Shown one piece after another: positions 35,204-43,610 of a DNA stretch of 54,241 bases. Made by a program: the position numbers and the translations under genes. Source of the DNA: CAZJYI01 sp964550025 (GTDB lineage Bacteria > Verrucomicrobiota > Kiritimatiellia > UBA8416 > CAYOBW01). The DNA is taken from positions 1 through 54,241 of the forward strand of contig CAZJYI010000072.1 of NCBI GenBank assembly GCA_964550025.1. Direction: 5' to 3'. Under the pieces are notes generated by a model, which did not search any database, was not told the origin of the DNA, and saw only the letters and a list, made by a program, of their open reading frames with translations. How positions within the stretch are numbered: the first letter of the stretch is position 1; every line of letters begins with the position of its first letter.

Positions 35204-35524
35204 TCACACTCCGAGAAACTTGGCCAGGGAAAGCAAACACAGAAGACAGCAGACAACCAGTGTAGCGATGGACCCTTTCAGCCGATTGGATGAACTGGCA
35301 CTCTTCTTCGCGGCACGTATCGATACGATAGAAGCTACTATGCCAAGGACTGCCAGGATCAAAGCCAGTAGAAGCCCCCCGGAGCCGTAGGCTTGCGACA
35401 GTATGCGACCCACACCTTTTCGCTTGCTCTCAACCATCAGCCAGCATAGAGGGCAGAGCATGCCGGACATGGCAGTGAAGATAACGGATGCCACGAAACT
35501 CCAGTTGTTCTTGAAATGTCTCAT
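35204..35524 (-). CDS. Small membrane protein, unknown
   Basis: A 106-residue protein with about three hydrophobic segments (SFVASVIFTAMSGMLCPLCW, GGLLLALILAVLGIVASIVS, IATLVVCCLLCLLSLAKFLG) and a basic loop (RAAKKSASSSNRLKG). GGAGG lies upstream but rather far (about 13 bases) from ATG 35524. No family recognised. It stands in a run of short minus-strand membrane proteins. Confidence 0.6.
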   Translation of the reverse strand: MRHFKNNWSFVASVIFTAMSGMLCPLCWLMVESKRKGVGRILSQAYGSGGLLLALILAVLGIVASIVSIRAAKKSASSSNRLKGSIATLVVCCLLCLLSLAKFLGV

Positions 35525-35584
35525 CTGTTAATCAAGACCTCCTTCCATCGATATGTCGCCTGAAAACGGTCCAGCGATGTGCGC

Positions 35585-35938
35585 CTACCAGGAGAACAGT
35601 GCGGCAATACTCATTAGCATGGCAAATCCGACATAAGCCGAGGGTACCGGGAGAATGATGCAGCACAGGATTGGCCAGATGGGCTTCCACCGATATCGAC
35701 AGGCAAGGAGCAACGCAGGGCCGGTCAACCACAGCGTGTTCATGTAGCCAACAACATACTGAGCGGGGTGGCGATGTATTTTGAGCACGGAACATGTGAC
35801 GATCGCAGCAACAAGAACAACCAAGGCGACAAGTGGACCAATGCGCATGGCTTGCCGACGTCTGTCATGGTTTCGTACAGACAGATAGACGATCAACAGG
35901 AGTGCGGACGGGATGTAGTACAGAGCAATATGATTCAT
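35585..35938 (-). CDS. Small membrane protein, unknown
   Basis: ATG 35938 is chosen (117 residues) because AGGAGAC lies a few bases upstream; the frame is open to 35956. Four hydrophobic segments are seen, including ALYYIPSALLLIVYLSV, GPLVALVVLVAAIVTCSVL, NTLWLTGPALLLAC and CIILPVPSAYVGFAMLMSIA. No family recognised. It is 26 bp after the next upstream membrane-protein gene, so an operon is likely. Confidence 0.62.
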   Translation of the reverse strand: MNHIALYYIPSALLLIVYLSVRNHDRRRQAMRIGPLVALVVLVAAIVTCSVLKIHRHPAQYVVGYMNTLWLTGPALLLACRYRWKPIWPILCCIILPVPSAYVGFAMLMSIAALFSW

Positions 35939-35964
35939 TGAGTCTCCTTTACGCAACGCAGCGA

Positions 35965-36408
35965 CTACAAGTGCGACCCGCGATCAGGCAACGCGGCAGA
36001 CGAGCAGGTTCCAGTGTTAGCGGTTCCGGGATCAGGTTTGAAACGCAACAGGAACTCCACAAAGAGCCCTGCAAAGATAAGGTCAACAATGCCGGGGATA
36101 GCCAACTCGAATGCAATCTCGCCGATTGCCCAGTAGTACACGCAAAGCACAAAAACCAAAGTCTTGCTGTATACTCCCAGTTTGGCGCAGTCACGATTTC
36201 TGACGGGGTCTTTGTATACATAGTAGTATGCGATGCCGTATACGAACACCAGGGCCATGGCCAGCTGAAGAGGAAGACCATATCTTAATGGCTCCATCCC
36301 AACGTGCTGGATGATCGGCTTGTAGGCGAAGAAGAGCACTGGAGCAACAATCCAGTTCCAGATGGCTCCCACAAAGAAGAGACGTTTGTAGTACGTGTCC
36401 TTGGTCAT
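35965..36408 (-). CDS. Small multi-pass membrane protein, unknown
   Basis: A 147-residue protein with AGGAGG five bases before ATG 36408. Four hydrophobic segments: FFVGAIWNWIVAPVLFFAY, LPLQLAMALVFVYGIAYYYV, YSKTLVFVLCVYYWAIGEIA and IVDLIFAGLFVEFLL. The pattern recalls small four-helix DoxX- or DUF-type membrane proteins, but I cannot assign a family. First gene of the short minus-strand membrane-protein run. Confidence 0.72.
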   Translation of the reverse strand: MTKDTYYKRLFFVGAIWNWIVAPVLFFAYKPIIQHVGMEPLRYGLPLQLAMALVFVYGIAYYYVYKDPVRNRDCAKLGVYSKTLVFVLCVYYWAIGEIAFELAIPGIVDLIFAGLFVEFLLRFKPDPGTANTGTCSSAALPDRGSHL

Positions 36409-36497
36409 ATCATCCTCCTGATGTCTTTCCCATACGCGATCAGTTCCAGGACCGGCCAGCGTGCCTTTGGTGGTTCCGTATTCGGCTTCATCTCAGA

Positions 36498-37073
36498 TCA
36501 TTGGTCTGACTGATTTCCTTTCAAGTTCCTTCCGGGGTGTGACGTAGGGGATCTGCGTCGTGTCTGCGTCAAGGACACTCTTGAGACAATGTGCCCGGCA
36601 GAGTCAGTCGTGACTCCAGACCCTTCGGCGTGGTCCTGGTCGACGAACCGCAGAGTGCCTGTGTACCTGTACCCGCCAGGAAAGGTCGCCTCGTACGTCA
36701 TGGTTTGTGTGTCTTCGTCCCATGTGCCGGTCATGAAGGAACGGGTCAGGCCGGACATAAAGACACCTGGATAGTTCCGGGCCTTCGAGTCGTAGGTGAA
36801 TAGCAGGTGATACTCGGTGAGTTCGGGGTTGTTGAGGTTTGGCTCTTCGGTTCGGAGGAACTTCCCGCCAATCGACCACGTTCTCCTTGAGACGTATTTG
36901 TGAACAGTCTTCTTCCCTTCCGCCGTCTCCGTGATTGCCTGCATGTCCCACGTGCCGACGAACCGGTCAAGCACCTGCAAGCCGGGAGAGCGTTTCGGAG
37001 TGCCATCAGCACGTGCGAAATCCGGACAAACGGAGATGACTAGAAGGGCGAGCAAACTGGCGGTCTGTTTCAT
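36498..37073 (-). CDS. Secreted DUF1579-like protein
   Basis: ATG 37073 is chosen (191 residues) since it opens a signal peptide (MKQTASLLALLVISVCPDFA, cleaved near ARA). Then LQVLDRFVGTWDMQAITETA, SRRTWSIGGKFLRTEE, YHLLFTYDSKARNY and TGTWDEDTQTMTYEATFPG show the DUF1579 / lipocalin-like layout, a beta-barrel-type domain of unknown role. The C-terminal tail is basic and probably disordered. A related, longer protein lies at 38667-39434. Confidence 0.78.
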   Translation of the reverse strand: MKQTASLLALLVISVCPDFARADGTPKRSPGLQVLDRFVGTWDMQAITETAEGKKTVHKYVSRRTWSIGGKFLRTEEPNLNNPELTEYHLLFTYDSKARNYPGVFMSGLTRSFMTGTWDEDTQTMTYEATFPGGYRYTGTLRFVDQDHAEGSGVTTDSAGHIVSRVSLTQTRRRSPTSHPGRNLKGNQSDQ

Positions 37074-37123
37074 GCTGTGACTACCTTTCCTGTTCGTTCG
37101 GGTGCCAATCGGCTCCCTCCGCA

Positions 37124-37327
37124 TCACGGAACGAGAATCTCGACCTCAACCAGCGAAATCTGTTTCTGGGTTTTGGCCAACGCGTGCAGCGACGACGGCC
37201 CGTCGAAGGTGATCCTATGCCTGCCATGCATGAAAGTCCCCGGCATGGGCACCTCGGCGCCATCGACTACGAGGTACGCAGGCCCCTTCCATTGCTCCTT
37301 CCCGGTGCGGCAGACAACGCGATGCAT
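37124..37327 (-). CDS. Short hypothetical protein, possibly a C-terminal fragment
   Basis: A 67-residue frame from ATG 37327 that reads like genuine protein (GKEQWKGPAYLVVDGAEVPM, TFMHGRHRITFDGPSSLHAL, SLVEVEILVP). An in-frame stop lies 14 codons upstream. No signal peptide, no family recognised. It could be the end of a larger broken beta-rich protein, since the gene upstream of it is also truncated. Confidence 0.4.
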   Translation of the reverse strand: MHRVVCRTGKEQWKGPAYLVVDGAEVPMPGTFMHGRHRITFDGPSSLHALAKTQKQISLVEVEILVP

Positions 37328-37379
37328 CTCTGTTTCAATCCCTTCACGCTCCTCGTACTCCCTTCATTCGAAGACGCGG

Positions 37380-38645
37380 TCATTCACGAAATGGTGCCTG
37401 GTTGTCGCTATGAACCCGTGACGCGTTGGTTCTTCTCAGACGTGACGGGGACCAAACTGGATTCCCGTCCCAGGCAGGACTATCTGTCAACCTTCTCGGC
37501 TCAGTTCCATCGGCATTTACAACATAGACTTCGAAGTTCCCGTCTCTATCCGATTCAAATGCCAGTTGCCTGCCATCTGGCGACCACGAGGGCAACCAGT
37601 CATTGCCGGGGCTACGCGTCACGTTCGTGAGTCCCTTACCATCAGTTCTCACGGTGTAGATTTCGAAATCTCCGCGCCTATCGGAATTGAAAGCGATCTG
37701 TTTGCCGTCAGGAGACCATTTGGGGTGGCAGTCTCTTCCCGCGTGTCGCGTGAGCCTCTCCATCCTGCTCCCATCAACATTCATGTAGTATATCTCAGTG
37801 TTCCCGTCCCTCCCGGACTGGAAGGCAATCTGCTTGCCATCCGGAGATAGGGAGTGTCCCCCGTACGAAGAGTCGGTTGGAGTCAGCCTCGCAATACTCA
37901 TTCCGTCAGTTGTTGCCAGGTAGATCCCGTCAGAACCGGACAGTTCCGAACCACAGACGATTCTCTTCCCATCAGGGAGAAACTCGGGACGCCATCCCGG
38001 TTTCAGAACTCTCTGCGTACGTCCATCATCGTTTACAACATAGATCATAGAGCCACCGACGAAAGCCATGCGCCTACCGTCAGGTGAGAAACAGGCATAG
38101 TCGCCGCCACCTACCTTCCTCTGATCGCCGCTGGCCAGGTTCATGCATGTGAAGGAGGCCCTGCCTGATTTGAAGACCAGCTTCTCGCCATCTGGAGACC
38201 ACAGAAGAGCCCCGTGATGAGAAGTCAGATAAGACCTTGCCTTGCCCATTCCATTGGAATCCATAACTGAGTGTTCAAAACGCAGCCCGTCGCAGCTGCT
38301 ATTCTGCGTGAGTCTTCTCCGGCAGCTCCCGTCGGGATTGATCACATAGATTTCCGGGTTGCCATCTCTACCCGATACAAAAGCTATTCTGCCCGGATCG
38401 TCTGACGCATCTCCTGCTGAACCCGTTGTGCGTTGCTCTGCCAAGTCGGATGCTTGTACCGCTTGTCCGTCAGCCTGATCGGAATTCCCTTCTGGTCCTG
38501 TTCCCGCAGGATCGGCTTCCTCTTCAAGCTCGAAGTGTCCCGCGACGGCCTTGGGTTGGTGAATTGCATTGGGGGAACCAAACACCTTTGTTTTTCCGCT
38601 TCCATCAGGGTTCATGAGGTATAGCCCATGGTCATCATCTGTCAC
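37380..38645 (-). pseudogene. TolB-like beta-propeller, truncated at both ends
   Basis: A 421-codon frame from GTG 38645 with PD40-type repeats: IAFVSGRDGNPEIYVINPDG, LWSPDGEKLVFKS, FSPDGRRMAFVGG, LSPDGKQIAFQSGRDGNTEI, WSPDGKQIAFNSDRRGDFEI and WSPDGRQLAFESDRDGNFEV. No signal peptide remains. The first repeat begins before this frame, as DPSWAPDG, then a TGA, then ILFSAGQ; it is in frame with the upstream DUF1579 gene. The last repeat breaks off at NPVWSPSR. So the propeller has lost both ends. Whole relatives are periplasmic or surface proteins. Expression from GTG 38645 is possible but unproven. Confidence 0.7.
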
Positions 38646-38666
38646 CTGCCCGGCAGAAAACAGTAT

Positions 38667-39434
38667 TCAGCCGTCAGGCGCCCAAGAGGGGTCAGTGGCA
38701 TGCAAGAAGCGTCCTCCGAGGACGCGCACAACCGATTGCGTGCTGGTCTGGACGGTCGCTTCGCCGCCCTCCGGGGGGGGATAGACAACGGTGGACGTTG
38801 CTTTCCAATCGCCCACGAGCCTCTCGAGCACTTCCTGCTCGGCGGAGAGTTCGAGCGGCTTGCCAGCGGGGGCATCTTTGCGCTGGGGCAACTGCTCCAC
38901 CCGCACCTCTTTCGCTTCCATGCTGAAACCGATGTCGCCGGACCGGTTTCTGGCAACGACAGTCCACTTCGCCGTGTTGTCATCCGGGTACCAGGCCTTG
39001 ACGACAGACGTCACGCCACGGTCATTCTCACTGCGGAGGGTCATGGTCTCGGTCCGCCTGTCCCACTGGCCTTGCGACTCGATGCATTGCCCCGTAGAAC
39101 CGAACCACCACATGCGGTAGCACTTCCTCTGCTCGTCATAGGTCACCAGCGCAAGGTCGCTCTCGCCGTTTGACGCCTCGGTCCTGTTCAAGGTGAAACG
39201 ATCGCCGAGAATGGCGACGCACGATGAAATGTTGCTCCCGCGAATCTCCTCGGGGGTCCACATTGTCTTGTGGACAGTTGTCGCGCCTTGCCAATTACCC
39301 ACGCGCTTGTGGAGTACCTTCAACTCCGCCGACAGGCTGTCCGGCACCTCCGCTGCGGCGTTCTCGGCCACAACAGCCCCCATTGCGAATGCCACAGATA
39401 CCATCACTGAAACCAGATTCGTCATTCTGTTCAT
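38667..39434 (-). CDS. Secreted two-domain DUF1579-like protein, second domain truncated
   Basis: A 255-residue protein with GGGAGG before ATG 39434 and a signal peptide (LVSVMVSVAFAMGAVVAENA). Domain 1 starts SAELKVLHKRVGNWQGATTV and includes VAILGDRFTLNRTE. Domain 2 starts SAEQEVLERLVGDWKATSTV and reaches VVRVLGGRFLHAT, the point equivalent to VAILGDRFTLNRT, where it stops being DUF1579. It continues DPSWAPDG, a propeller motif, then TGA. So the C-terminal half of domain 2 has been replaced by the start of a propeller. Role unknown. Confidence 0.78.
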   Translation of the reverse strand: MNRMTNLVSVMVSVAFAMGAVVAENAAAEVPDSLSAELKVLHKRVGNWQGATTVHKTMWTPEEIRGSNISSCVAILGDRFTLNRTEASNGESDLALVTYDEQRKCYRMWWFGSTGQCIESQGQWDRRTETMTLRSENDRGVTSVVKAWYPDDNTAKWTVVARNRSGDIGFSMEAKEVRVEQLPQRKDAPAGKPLELSAEQEVLERLVGDWKATSTVVYPPPEGGEATVQTSTQSVVRVLGGRFLHATDPSWAPDG

Positions 39435-39619
39435 CGAACACCTCCCTTTTGAGTCAATTCGTTTTCGGGGTGTTCGGCTCCCGGATGATTGGATCCAATT
39501 TCATCCCACATCCTGTACTGTTCTTGCGTGTTCACTTCGAATCTCCTCTGCCCCTTGTACAGGCTCTTCTCCCCTTCGACACCTCGCTTGAGCATTCAAG
39601 AACTGCCGCTTTGCGCGCG

Positions 39620-41011
39620 CTATCGCTCCCAAATAGTCGGAATGCTACTGTATGGGAACGCCTCCCGGATAATTGGATTACCGTCGTAGCGGAATGTGCG
39701 GGGCAGGCTGTTCTTGTCAGCGACGACGATTTCCCCGATGGGGCAGCCCGTGCAGTCAACGTCCATCAAGTTCCTGTTTGCCGAGAGGTCGAGTCTCGTC
39801 AGCTTGTTATTCTTGCAGTAGAGCGTTTTGAGTTTCCTGTTTGCCGAAAGGTCGAGGGTGGTCAGATTGTTATTGTAGCAAACAAGGGAGGTCAGCTCGG
39901 TGTTTGCGGTCAGGTCAAGATTAGTCAGGTTGTTGTAGCAGCAGTTGAGATAGCTCAACTTGACGTTCGCCGACAGATCGAGACGGGTCAACTCGTTGTT
40001 TGAGCATCCGAGTTTGGTCAGTTCCGTGTTTTCTGACAGGTCAAGTTCGGCCAGGTTGCTCTTGCTGCAGAAGAGCACTTTGAGCTTCCTGTTTGCGGTC
40101 ACGTCCAGATCGGCCAGGTCGAGGTCAGAGAAGCGAAGTTCGGTCAGGTTCGGGTTCCGCGACACATTGAGCGCGGTCAGTTCGTTGCCGTCACACCATA
40201 GCTCAGTAAGCTTCTTGTTGGCGGCCACATCGAGCTGTTCCAGAACGTTGTGAAAGCAGACAAGCCTAGTCAGATTGGTGTTTGCCGACACATCGAGATG
40301 ATTCAGCTTGTTGTTTGAGCAGTCAAGAGCCGTCAGTCTTGTGTTTGCCGACACGTCCAGTTTCGTGAGTCTGTTCTTGCCGCAGCGCAGTGTGGTCAGT
40401 TGAGCGTTACCGGTCAGGTCGAGGATGGTCAGCTCATTGTTGTCGCAGACCAGCTCGGTCAGTCCAGCATTCCGGGAGACGTCAAGTGAGGTCAACGCTT
40501 CTCCACGGCAGGTGATTTTCCTCGCTCCGGTGTCCGCTGACACGTAGTTGCTGATGGCTGACCGCGCGTCGGAGGCTTTGGAGACGGCCTGTCGCATCTC
40601 CGCGGCCGCAAGTCTGGCTTTCGCCAGTTCGTCGGTGGACAGCTTTGACGCGAGAGCATCGCGCCTTTGCCGGTACATTTTGTCATAAGAGTTCTCTGCG
40701 GCAAGGCTGTACCACACGTACGCCTGGACGTTGTCCTTCGCTACACCGGTGCCCGCCTCATAGGCATTCCCAAGGACGCTCTGAGCTTTCGGGTGTCCCT
40801 GATTCGCCGCTTTGCGTATCCACTCCAGGCCTTCGCGTGGTCGTCGCGGCCTGGTGTAGTACATAAAGGTCACTCCAAGCTGACACTGCGCCTCTGCGTT
40901 ACCTTCTTTGGCGTCACGCAGGAGCTTGTCGAACGAGGTCTCCGCTCGGGCCGGTAGCACAGGAAGCAGAGAGACAGAGAGTAGCAGGGCAATTGCGAGG
41001 CGCGTTTTCAT
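39620..41011 (-). CDS. Exported Sel1 + leucine-rich-repeat protein
   Basis: ATG 41011 is chosen (463 residues), with GAGGAGATTAACG upstream. Signal peptide TRLAIALLLSVSLLPVLPARA. Two Sel1 repeats follow (GNAEAQCQLGVTFMYY, EGLEWIRKAANQGHPKAQSV, NVQAYVWYSLAAE). Then come twelve 21-residue LRR units, each like LDVSANTRLTALDCSNNKLN, which appear as a 63-bp periodicity in the DNA (about 39730-40500). A short non-repeat C-terminal cap follows. Both repeat classes serve protein-protein contact. The start lies two bases after the stop of the propeller lipoprotein, so they form an operon with the kinases upstream. Confidence 0.88.
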   Translation of the reverse strand: MKTRLAIALLLSVSLLPVLPARAETSFDKLLRDAKEGNAEAQCQLGVTFMYYTRPRRPREGLEWIRKAANQGHPKAQSVLGNAYEAGTGVAKDNVQAYVWYSLAAENSYDKMYRQRRDALASKLSTDELAKARLAAAEMRQAVSKASDARSAISNYVSADTGARKITCRGEALTSLDVSRNAGLTELVCDNNELTILDLTGNAQLTTLRCGKNRLTKLDVSANTRLTALDCSNNKLNHLDVSANTNLTRLVCFHNVLEQLDVAANKKLTELWCDGNELTALNVSRNPNLTELRFSDLDLADLDVTANRKLKVLFCSKSNLAELDLSENTELTKLGCSNNELTRLDLSANVKLSYLNCCYNNLTNLDLTANTELTSLVCYNNNLTTLDLSANRKLKTLYCKNNKLTRLDLSANRNLMDVDCTGCPIGEIVVADKNSLPRTFRYDGNPIIREAFPYSSIPTIWER

Positions 41012-41013
41012 CG

Positions 41014-42834
41014 TTAATCTCCTCTGTTTTCCGACCACGCAACGCCATAGCCGAACCAGACGAATGGAGAGCGCGTCAAGACCCGCTTTTTCCCAGTCGC
41101 GAGCTCGGCAATCACCATGTCGGCCATCAGGCGCTTTCCACTCTCTGACCGTACACGGGGCTCGTACACAGCCTGTGGCGTTTTGACGTACACGATGTGC
41201 CGGCTGTCAGGCCCCCAGGAGGGAGCACCCCCGTTCTCTTCGATCACCCTCAAACCGGCGCCGTCAATTCCGATGACGCACGTCTCTGTTCTGCCGGCGT
41301 CTTGTTGAGCTCGCACAAAAGCAATCCGCGTTCCATCCGGAGATATATTCACCCCCATCAAAGCGTCCTTGTTGCAGGGGCCTATGGTCTCGTAGCCGCC
41401 ATTTTGCAGGTCGACTTTGCACAGGGTATGCCCGTTGACATGTCGAAGGGCGAACACGGCGTGTGTGCTTCCGGCCGACAATGACCGAATGTGGTGTTGG
41501 CCGAATCCTCTCCAGTTGTCCAGATCCGCCTTGGGCGGAATGATGCTGACCCGCTGGAATTCGTTTTGAATCACGACCACCCGTTTCCCCTCGTACGCAA
41601 TTTCTTTCTCCACGCTATCGCCAAGCGCAATGACCGGATACTGCCGATGCGACATTCCCGCAGAATTTCCTAAAACGCCGTTCGTAGGGCGGTTGCCTTC
41701 AATGTTTGACCAGAGAAAGGGTCTCCCGCGTTCGGCAGGGGCAAGGAGTCTGCGTCCGATAACCAAGGGTCCCTCCGCCTTGGCGATGTACCGGCTTGCA
41801 GGGGCGTTGGTCTCGGAAATGGTCGTTAGGGCGAGGTCGCTTCGGGAGAGCGTGACGCCCAACGACAAGTCGCGGGCAGCACCGACAACCGGAGTCGTTG
41901 CATCCACACCGCGTGTCGGAATGCGCCATGCAAAACGGTAGATGTCTCTTCCGTTGCGACGCCCCACAAACCGCCACGTGATGAACTGGCCAGGCAATGC
42001 GACACACCTCTCCCGATACATGAACCGGTACAATCTGGTACCCCGCTCCTCCGATGTATCGCTCTGCCAGTCGAGCTTCTCGTTCTCCCGCATGCGCTGC
42101 ACGACCAGCGTTCCACCGAAGCGAGGATTCAAGTCTGCCGCCGGTCCCGACGCGTGCGAGTCCGTCAGCGCCCTGACGTTCTTGCCATGCGAGTCCATGA
42201 CGAAGATCTGCCACGGATCGGATATGGCCGACAAGCGGGCAAAGGTGACAATGCTCCCGTCGGACGTGTAGGTCGTCGGGCCGAAGCGTTTCTCCCCGGG
42301 AATGCTCTCCGTCAGGTTCCCAGTCTCACCCGTTCCCAGGTTCAGGATATGTAGGTCGGGAGCAGCTCGTGTCTTCGTGAAGAGAAACGCCCGACCGTTC
42401 GGGGACCAGCCCAGGCCATGGCCGACGACATCATGCAGAAACGTGGCAGGGTCACTCGCATCGACAATCTTGATGCGATACTCTCCCCTCCTGGGCTTGT
42501 GTACGACCACTTCCTGGTAGGCCAGCATCCTGCCGTCCGGGGACCACATAGCCCCGTGGTTTGTCGTCATCCCGTCGCGTTCGCGAGCGGGGCGCGTGAT
42601 CGGTTTCTTCCCTGTCCCATCAGGGTAGATCATCCAAAGATCTACCCTGGCCCCACCGGGGTGGTCCCATACTGTATGCGCATAGACGATTCGACCAGGC
42701 GGTAGCCGCTGTGTCAGGCGCTCGTCCTGCCCGCAACCGGCTCCCAGTAGAAGCAGAATCCCCACGATGATGAGTGCACCCGCCCGGAATCCCCTTTGGG
42801 GTTTCAGGTTGCGTTTCTTCGGCTGCTTGTTCAC
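41014..42834 (-). CDS. TolB-like propeller lipoprotein
   Basis: GTG 42834 is chosen (606 residues): GGAGG lies upstream and the codon overlaps the stop of the previous gene by 4 bp (GTGA). The leader ends LLLLGAGC with C34 as the lipid-carrying cysteine. The body has PD40-type repeats, for example GRIVYAHTVWDHPG with DLWMIYPDGTGKKPI, MWSPDGRMLAYQE, LGWSPNGRAFLFTK, NISPDGTRIAFVRAQQ and SWGPDSRHIVYVKTPQ. A long middle section (RFVGRRNGRDIYRFAWRIPT onward) is less repetitive. Expected to be anchored in the outer or inner membrane as a binding or sensing propeller. Part of the minus-strand signalling operon. Confidence 0.85.
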   Translation of the reverse strand: MNKQPKKRNLKPQRGFRAGALIIVGILLLLGAGCGQDERLTQRLPPGRIVYAHTVWDHPGGARVDLWMIYPDGTGKKPITRPARERDGMTTNHGAMWSPDGRMLAYQEVVVHKPRRGEYRIKIVDASDPATFLHDVVGHGLGWSPNGRAFLFTKTRAAPDLHILNLGTGETGNLTESIPGEKRFGPTTYTSDGSIVTFARLSAISDPWQIFVMDSHGKNVRALTDSHASGPAADLNPRFGGTLVVQRMRENEKLDWQSDTSEERGTRLYRFMYRERCVALPGQFITWRFVGRRNGRDIYRFAWRIPTRGVDATTPVVGAARDLSLGVTLSRSDLALTTISETNAPASRYIAKAEGPLVIGRRLLAPAERGRPFLWSNIEGNRPTNGVLGNSAGMSHRQYPVIALGDSVEKEIAYEGKRVVVIQNEFQRVSIIPPKADLDNWRGFGQHHIRSLSAGSTHAVFALRHVNGHTLCKVDLQNGGYETIGPCNKDALMGVNISPDGTRIAFVRAQQDAGRTETCVIGIDGAGLRVIEENGGAPSWGPDSRHIVYVKTPQAVYEPRVRSESGKRLMADMVIAELATGKKRVLTRSPFVWFGYGVAWSENRGD

Positions 42835-43328
42835 TTCGAACCTCCTCTGCTCGAGATATGCCTCCTCAGCAGCTTGTCCAGCGATGGCTCTTCGCCCAGT
42901 TTCTCGATCGCGCGATCTTCCTCGTTCTTGAGTCTGCGCCTGGCGAGTTCTATTCTCTTGGCGATTCCAGCCCTGATCTTCATCTCTGCTTCCGTCCACT
43001 CGCGGGACCGTTCGGCGACGTCCTTCGCGACGCTCTCGAACTCTTTGCGGGGCAGCCACGAAACGCTGTGAACCGTCGCCACATCCCGCAGAGCCGGACG
43101 AATCAGTTGCATGGATTCGTAATGGGACGTGCGTAGCATCACCACTTTGCTCCCCAAGGGAATGAGAGACCGCTTCCACTCAAAGTCGAGAATGTCGCCT
43201 CCACCGTACACGACGAGCAGGTATGGCACCGAGTGCTCGGGATAGAGAATTGTGTTCTCCTCATCCGTTATGCACATGCGACGATCTGACTCCTGAAAAT
43301 CGAGCCGATATATTCTCAGACTACTCAT
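42831..43328 (-). CDS. Basic, charged protein of unknown function
   Basis: The frame is open to 43604, but its first part lies in an inverted-repeat segment (43468-43587), so a start at ATG 43328 (165 residues, MSSLRIYRLDF) or ATG 43400 is more likely. The N-terminal half is beta-rich (VPYLLVVYGGGDILDFEWKR). The C-terminal half is highly charged and helical (AEMKIRAGIAKRIELARRRL, NEEDRAIEKLGEEPSLDKLL). No signal peptide or family recognised. Its stop overlaps the lipoprotein start by 4 bp, so it belongs to the same operon. Confidence 0.65.
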   Translation of the reverse strand: MSSLRIYRLDFQESDRRMCITDEENTILYPEHSVPYLLVVYGGGDILDFEWKRSLIPLGSKVVMLRTSHYESMQLIRPALRDVATVHSVSWLPRKEFESVAKDVAERSREWTEAEMKIRAGIAKRIELARRRLKNEEDRAIEKLGEEPSLDKLLRRHISSRGGSK

Positions 43329-43467
43329 GGTTCTCAACCGCTCCTCTCTGGCGAAGCTGAGTTTCCGTCTCTCGTCCTTCCATTCACCTCCTTGTGGCAT
43401 CCAACGTGACCTCGTCCTCTTCCTTAAGCAATCGGCGGATGGGGTTACCCCAGAAAGAGCCGTCTGT

Positions 43468-43587
43468 CCGCGAAAGATCTCATAGATCGCAAAAGTCAAA
43501 GGGGTACGGTGCGGAGGGTTATCAACCGATGAGTGACGGGGCAATTGCGTGATCTTCCTTCTTTGCGTTCTTTGTGCTCTTTCGCGG
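43468..43587. repeat. Intergenic segment bounded by inverted repeats (120 bp)
   Basis: The 27-nt arms 43468-43494 and 43561-43587 are complementary in 22 positions, with exact ends CCGCGAAAGA / TCTTTCGCGG. The inner part of the arm resembles the CACAAAGAACGCAAAG-type repeat known by eye from many genomes. It lies just after the shortened kinase gene and explains why the neighbouring frame looks longer than the real gene. Confidence 0.65.
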
Positions 43588-43610
43588 ATAAGGAACTGCT
43601 TCACCTCGGA

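Noticed and set aside
38667..38669. TGA as a generally reassigned or selenocysteine codon
   Set aside because: Many intact genes here end in TGA, including sulfatases and the GH5-like gene, and no catalytic site lies at this codon; a nonsense change is simpler.
39730..40500. 63-bp periodic repeats that could suggest a tandem array or CRISPR
   Set aside because: The period encodes 21-residue leucine-rich repeats in an intact reading frame.
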